Both the position numbers and the translations under genes were made by a program. Below the pieces are notes generated by a model that made no database searches, had not been told where the DNA came from, and was given only the letters and a program-made list of their open reading frames with translations. Source: an uncultured Algibacter sp. (GTDB taxonomy: Bacteria; Bacteroidota; Bacteroidia; Flavobacteriales; Flavobacteriaceae). From it: a stretch of 64,000 bases of DNA. Positions 60,493 through 64,000 of this stretch are shown piece after piece; within the stretch, counting starts at the first letter, position 1; each line of letters opens with the position of its first letter. The stretch is taken from positions 1-64,000 of the forward strand of contig NZ_CANKXG010000006.1 of assembly GCF_947487575.1 (NCBI RefSeq), given 5' to 3'.

Positions 60493-63348
60493 TTAGTTGT
60501 TTAGTAGAATTTTATAGGTTTCAATAGCGTTGTTACCTAAATCAATTTTTATATTCTTACCATTTACATCAAGTGTTTTAACTTCCTCTTCAATTAAATT
60601 TGTTTTAATCACTTCTGAAGCTGCTTTAGGTAAAGTAATTGTTGGTTGACTATTTTTCCCATCAAGCTCAACAAGTCTTAAAATAAGTGCATTTTCATCT
60701 TCCGCTTTTTTAATAGTACTAACGCGTACCATAGGGTCTGAAACGTTAAAGAAGCTATGACTTGTAGGTAAAGTTCCTGAATAGTTTTTCTTGTCTTGTT
60801 TTACAACTTGTAATGGGTGGTTTGAACCATTTCCAAATTGATAAGACGTTTCATCATTGGCTTTATTTGATGTTATTGAAAACTCAAAATGATGATCTCC
60901 TGTTTGATGGTACCAATTCCCTTCGCCGTGGCAACTTTTATGTGATGCCATAAGAATACCTTGAAGCACTGTATATTCTACCGATTCTCTCGTTGGATCT
61001 ATCCAGTCTGCTAATGAAACATCCGTAGCTAAGGTTACTTGAAAACCATCTTTTTCTGAAGAAATAAAATTCATTACTTCTCTTGGATGAATCTCTACAG
61101 GTTTTTGATCGTAAGTTCCACCCCACGCCCACCCGCGTGGTGCTTCTTTCATTTCTGACTTTCCTACTTCTGCAATTGCAAGAGGTACTTCATATTTAAT
61201 TGTGGAATCCTCCATATCTAAAGGTAGCATGAATCTAAACTCACGATTGTGAGTACCATCCCAGTTTAAAATATCAACTGAAAAATCGATTTTTTTAATA
61301 TGGTGATGCACTTTTACATATTGAACAATATCTGCATGTTTAAACTTAACCTTGTTTTTATACTCGGTATAAACTGCCCCATCACTTACTATTTCCCAAT
61401 TTGATGTATGTTGACTTGTTTTATTAAAACCGTCCATTTTAGGTTCTGTCATTTGGGTAAACTCCCCTGCACCATTACCATCATATTTCATGGTAATAAT
61501 ATCTCCACCTGCAAATCTTGTTGTTTTTACTACTTCTTTATTTAACTTCTTATCAAACAAATAAGTTAAACCACCATCTCCTAATCGTAATGTGTAAAAT
61601 TCGTTACTTAGTGCGTTAGGGGATACCGTTTTTTTAATCTTAACTGATTTTTTTCCTTTTTTTAAGTAAAATGTAGCATATCCTAAAGAAGGAATGTTTG
61701 GAGCCACAAATTCCAGTGTTCTTTTTCCGTCTCGTTTCGTTATTTGTGAAGCAACAGCTGTTCCGTTGGCATCAACAACGTAATAATTTGAATTATCCTT
61801 TAATTCTACAGCTGCGGTAGTGGTTCTTGCCCAAGAAAGGTCGTTATAAACAACAATGGCATTGTTGCGGTTGGTTTTTACTTTTTTAGTGATTGATTGA
61901 AGTGATTTTTCAATTAATCTATCTGCTTCAGAAGCTGCAAATTCTAATTTAGAACGAAAAATACTATCGGTTATATGTCCGTTCTTTCCTCCCCAACCAT
62001 GATCTGGATAAATGGATTCTTCAAAGGCATTAGAAATTGCTTCTGTTGGATAATTATTAAACGAATCATTTAAAACGGCATCTATTGAAGCAAAAATTTC
62101 TGCTGAAGGCAATAAACGTCCTGCTTTTCTTGAAGCAGTAATTGCTTTTGCATGTCCAGGTCCATGAATGTAAGACCATATATTTGGTCTTTCCCCAGAA
62201 ATTGTTTCAAAAACGGCATCTGGTGTTTTTACTTCATTCATTAATGCGGTTACCGTAGAATGCCTTAGTATTGGCATTTTTACACCTGTTTTCTTTATAA
62301 TAGCATTCCATTCAGACACAATATTCCCATAATTTGCAGGTCCAGCAGCGTCGTTACTAATTAATATAGCAAAATGAGGTGGCAGATTTCGTTCTTTATA
62401 ATAATCTCCCCACATTTTTACTCTTGATTGTAATTTGTGCATTGCCTCAATGGCATCTTGTTCAAAAAGTTTATAAAACATAACAGCCCAGCCATAATTC
62501 CCTGGGCTATATGTTGGTATTGATGAACCGTCGGGGGAGTACCAATTATAGAAACCTTCTTTCATCCTCGAAACAAATAAGTTTTCTACACCAGATTTTG
62601 CTAGTATTTGAGGAAACTGTAACGTTCTTCCTGGTACGTCTGTATTAAAAGCGGTAACCACATCGTTACCTTCAAAATTCTTTTTAAGCCAACGTCTTCC
62701 AAAATACATTTCTCGAATCAATTGTTCATCGGTTTGCATCCCTTCATAAGGTTGATTGTAGGTTGCTCCCCACGTAAATCTTCCTTCGTTAGAGCGTGTC
62801 ATAACCTCTTGCTTTCTATCTGGAAACTCTTCAATAAATTCTTTAAGGTTTAGCGTTTGTTCCATTCCAAAATGAAACCCTTTATCGTCATGCATGATGT
62901 CTAAGGCTGGCGCAATAATATCATGTATACGTTCATGTCTACAATGGCCAGGTGTATCCATCCACGCTATATCTTGGTGTGATGAAGAAATAACATGAAA
63001 TGTACCTTCTTCAAAATACCCCCAGTCTGTTGTCACTAAAGGTGTGAATAATTGCTTTGTAGTATACTTTCTAGAAGTACCAACGAATGTCATGCTTTCT
63101 GGAGTTCCAAAAACTGGCAACCAAAGCCACGCTTTACCATCTTCATATTTAACCTCTATTGTTTTACCACTTTCTAAAACTACTTTTTTATAATGTTGAT
63201 GCTTCTCAACATCTAAACTTGCTTTAGCTAATAAATTTCCGGTAACCTCTGTATATTCATAAGGTTCTACGTAATTAATGTTGATTGTTTTTTGTCCAAA
63301 TGCAAAACTAAAAACTAGCATTAGGATTAAAATTGAGTGTTTTTTCAT
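60493..63348 (-). CDS. Secreted GH38 alpha-mannosidase
   Basis: The 951-residue protein has a signal peptide (residues 1-19, ending FGQ). The GH38 domain shows 'SSSHQDIAWMDTPGHCRHERI' (His124 and Asp126 as metal ligands) and 'AFNTDVPGRTLQFPQIL' with Asp237 as the nucleophile. The C-terminal part, about residues 550-951, is the usual beta-sandwich region. Family members remove alpha-mannose units from N-glycans. It is the first gene of a 13-gene operon with GH76-like and GH85 genes. The regulator upstream is separated by 64 bases holding a palindromic operator. Confidence 0.93.
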   Translation of the reverse strand: MKKHSILILMLVFSFAFGQKTININYVEPYEYTEVTGNLLAKASLDVEKHQHYKKVVLESGKTIEVKYEDGKAWLWLPVFGTPESMTFVGTSRKYTTKQLFTPLVTTDWGYFEEGTFHVISSSHQDIAWMDTPGHCRHERIHDIIAPALDIMHDDKGFHFGMEQTLNLKEFIEEFPDRKQEVMTRSNEGRFTWGATYNQPYEGMQTDEQLIREMYFGRRWLKKNFEGNDVVTAFNTDVPGRTLQFPQILAKSGVENLFVSRMKEGFYNWYSPDGSSIPTYSPGNYGWAVMFYKLFEQDAIEAMHKLQSRVKMWGDYYKERNLPPHFAILISNDAAGPANYGNIVSEWNAIIKKTGVKMPILRHSTVTALMNEVKTPDAVFETISGERPNIWSYIHGPGHAKAITASRKAGRLLPSAEIFASIDAVLNDSFNNYPTEAISNAFEESIYPDHGWGGKNGHITDSIFRSKLEFAASEADRLIEKSLQSITKKVKTNRNNAIVVYNDLSWARTTTAAVELKDNSNYYVVDANGTAVASQITKRDGKRTLEFVAPNIPSLGYATFYLKKGKKSVKIKKTVSPNALSNEFYTLRLGDGGLTYLFDKKLNKEVVKTTRFAGGDIITMKYDGNGAGEFTQMTEPKMDGFNKTSQHTSNWEIVSDGAVYTEYKNKVKFKHADIVQYVKVHHHIKKIDFSVDILNWDGTHNREFRFMLPLDMEDSTIKYEVPLAIAEVGKSEMKEAPRGWAWGGTYDQKPVEIHPREVMNFISSEKDGFQVTLATDVSLADWIDPTRESVEYTVLQGILMASHKSCHGEGNWYHQTGDHHFEFSITSNKANDETSYQFGNGSNHPLQVVKQDKKNYSGTLPTSHSFFNVSDPMVRVSTIKKAEDENALILRLVELDGKNSQPTITLPKAASEVIKTNLIEEEVKTLDVNGKNIKIDLGNNAIETYKILLNN

Positions 63349-63373
63349 TACTATTAATTTTAATTATATTTTC

Positions 63374-63389
63374 ACTAAATCGGTTTAGT
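63374..63389. promoter_or_regulatory. LacI-type operator upstream of the mannosidase operon
   Basis: ACTAAATCGGTTTAGT is a 16-bp palindrome with one mismatched pair and a central CG, the pattern of LacI-type operators. It lies in the 64-base gap between the LacI-type gene and the GH38 gene, about 25 bases before the mannosidase ATG. Its core differs from O1 and O2 (TTAAACGTTTAA), so it fits a different regulator. Confidence 0.65.
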
Positions 63390-63412
63390 TATTGATTAAA
63401 AAATTATTTTAC

Positions 63413-64000
63413 TCATAATAATTGACCACAAGATTCTCTTATTTCAAGTTTTGTTTTTAAGACAGTTGGCTTTATGTCTTGCTGAACTGTGCTTTCAATT
63501 TTATTTAATAATATTTCTATGACTGAACAACCTATTTCTTTAATAGGCTGAATTACCGCTGTAATTGGTGGCTCAACAATATCAAAAGCACTTAACTCAT
63601 CAAAACTAACAATTGCTACATCTTGCGGGACATTTATATTTAGTTTTTTAAGTACTCTTAATCCTTGTGAAGCCAAATAATGCGTTGCAAATACAATAGC
63701 ATCAACAGGTGTTGAACTTAATATTAATTTTGATACAGCCTTTTCAATTTCCTCTAAATATGCTTCGCGCTCAATTTCAATTATATACTCTTTTCTTGGT
63801 TCAATATTAAAACTTTTCAATGCATCATTATATCCCAAAAGTCTTTGCGCAATAGGTTCTAAAGCTGGTTTCAATGTTATCAACCCTATTTGTTCTCTGC
63901 CTAAATTTAAAAGGTGCTCAGTAATTTTTTTAGTGCCTAAATAATTATCAACTACCACATAATCGGTATCCTTATTAGGGTAATGTCTATCAAACAAAAC
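63413..64000 (-). CDS. LacI-family transcriptional regulator (partial)
   Basis: The 3-prime part of the gene runs off the right edge of the window, so the DNA-binding domain is not visible. The roughly 195 visible residues are the effector-binding core: 'FDRHYPNKDTDYVVVDNYLGTKKITEHLLNLGREQIGLITLKP', 'VDAIVFATHYLASQGLRVLKKLNINVPQDVAIVSFDELSAFDIVEPPITAVIQPIKEIG' and the C-terminal 'TKLEIRESCG'. It lies directly upstream of the mannosidase operon, in the same direction, and is the likely regulator of that operon through the palindrome 24 bases downstream of its stop. The effector is presumably a product of the pathway. Confidence 0.85.
   Translation of the reverse strand, partial: VLFDRHYPNKDTDYVVVDNYLGTKKITEHLLNLGREQIGLITLKPALEPIAQRLLGYNDALKSFNIEPRKEYIIEIEREAYLEEIEKAVSKLILSSTPVDAIVFATHYLASQGLRVLKKLNINVPQDVAIVSFDELSAFDIVEPPITAVIQPIKEIGCSVIEILLNKIESTVQQDIKPTVLKTKLEIRESCGQLL

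Noticed and set aside
1-64000. CRISPR array, prophage, insertion sequence, tRNA or rRNA
   Set aside because: No regular direct repeats with spacers, no transposase or phage protein, and no cloverleaf or rRNA-like sequence was recognised by reading.

Overview
The window is AT-rich chromosomal DNA of a marine-type member of the Flavobacteriaceae (Bacteroidota). The evidence is gene content (GSCFA protein, DUF4136, DUF4230, DUF5522 and TPM/LemA proteins, many lipoproteins and secreted proteins), several copies of the Bacteroidota promoter element TAnnTTTG (sometimes with TTG 19 bases upstream), and very short or absent Shine-Dalgarno leaders. No insertion sequence, prophage, tRNA, rRNA or CRISPR array was recognised. 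Only simple dispersed repeats break the gene order.

Layout. 1-8350: rnhB, a large lipoprotein, an OmpA-domain protein with a small secreted partner, an NdpA-like nucleoid protein, an NTF2-like protein and ppk2. 8378-8558: a strongly foldable nested inverted repeat. 8560-14430: lipB, a lipoprotein, a tiny YqaE/Pmp3 protein, lysS, a predicted outer-membrane protein and a basic Spy-like protein, with two copies of a roughly 100-bp dispersed repeat. 14504-23593: hemL, a glucosaminidase/LysM lipoprotein, an ACC-deaminase-like enzyme, a small HExxH membrane protein, DUF5522, DUF4136, a bestrophin channel, an aromatic amino acid hydroxylase, a LiuC-like crotonase, a rhodanese and DUF4230. 23771-28742: a signalling operon with a small membrane protein, two duplicated TPR histidine kinases and a NarL-type regulator. 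28983-44243: mostly housekeeping (alaS, M23 peptidase, MerR regulator, LemA/TPM operon, der, era, FKBP) with secreted propeller proteins; a third copy of the dispersed repeat lies here.

44421-64000 is the part of most interest. A kdgK-eda operon faces a LacI-type regulator gene across an intergenic region carrying two perfect palindromes that share TTAAACGTTTAA. Convergent to that regulator gene is a 13-gene, roughly 15.7-kb operon. From promoter to end it encodes a GH38 alpha-mannosidase, an RraA-like protein, a sugar MFS porter, a cupin, an SDR dehydrogenase, a beta-propeller lactonase, a solute-binding-protein homologue with no signal peptide, an enoyl-CoA hydratase, a class III CoA-transferase, a UxuA-type mannonate dehydratase, a GH76-like mannanase, a GH85 endo-beta-N-acetylglucosaminidase and CutC. 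A second LacI-type regulator, cut by the window end, lies upstream with an operator-like palindrome in between.

Read together, the genes suggest (inference) release of mannose from N-glycans or mannans outside the cytoplasm, import by the MFS porter, oxidation to mannonolactone and mannonate, dehydration to 2-keto-3-deoxygluconate, then phosphorylation and cleavage by KdgK and Eda. This would be an oxidative Entner-Doudoroff-like mannose route instead of hexokinase and mannose-6-phosphate isomerase. The CoA-transferase, hydratase, RraA-like protein and cytosolic binding-protein homologue do not fit that scheme and may form an undescribed CoA-dependent branch.
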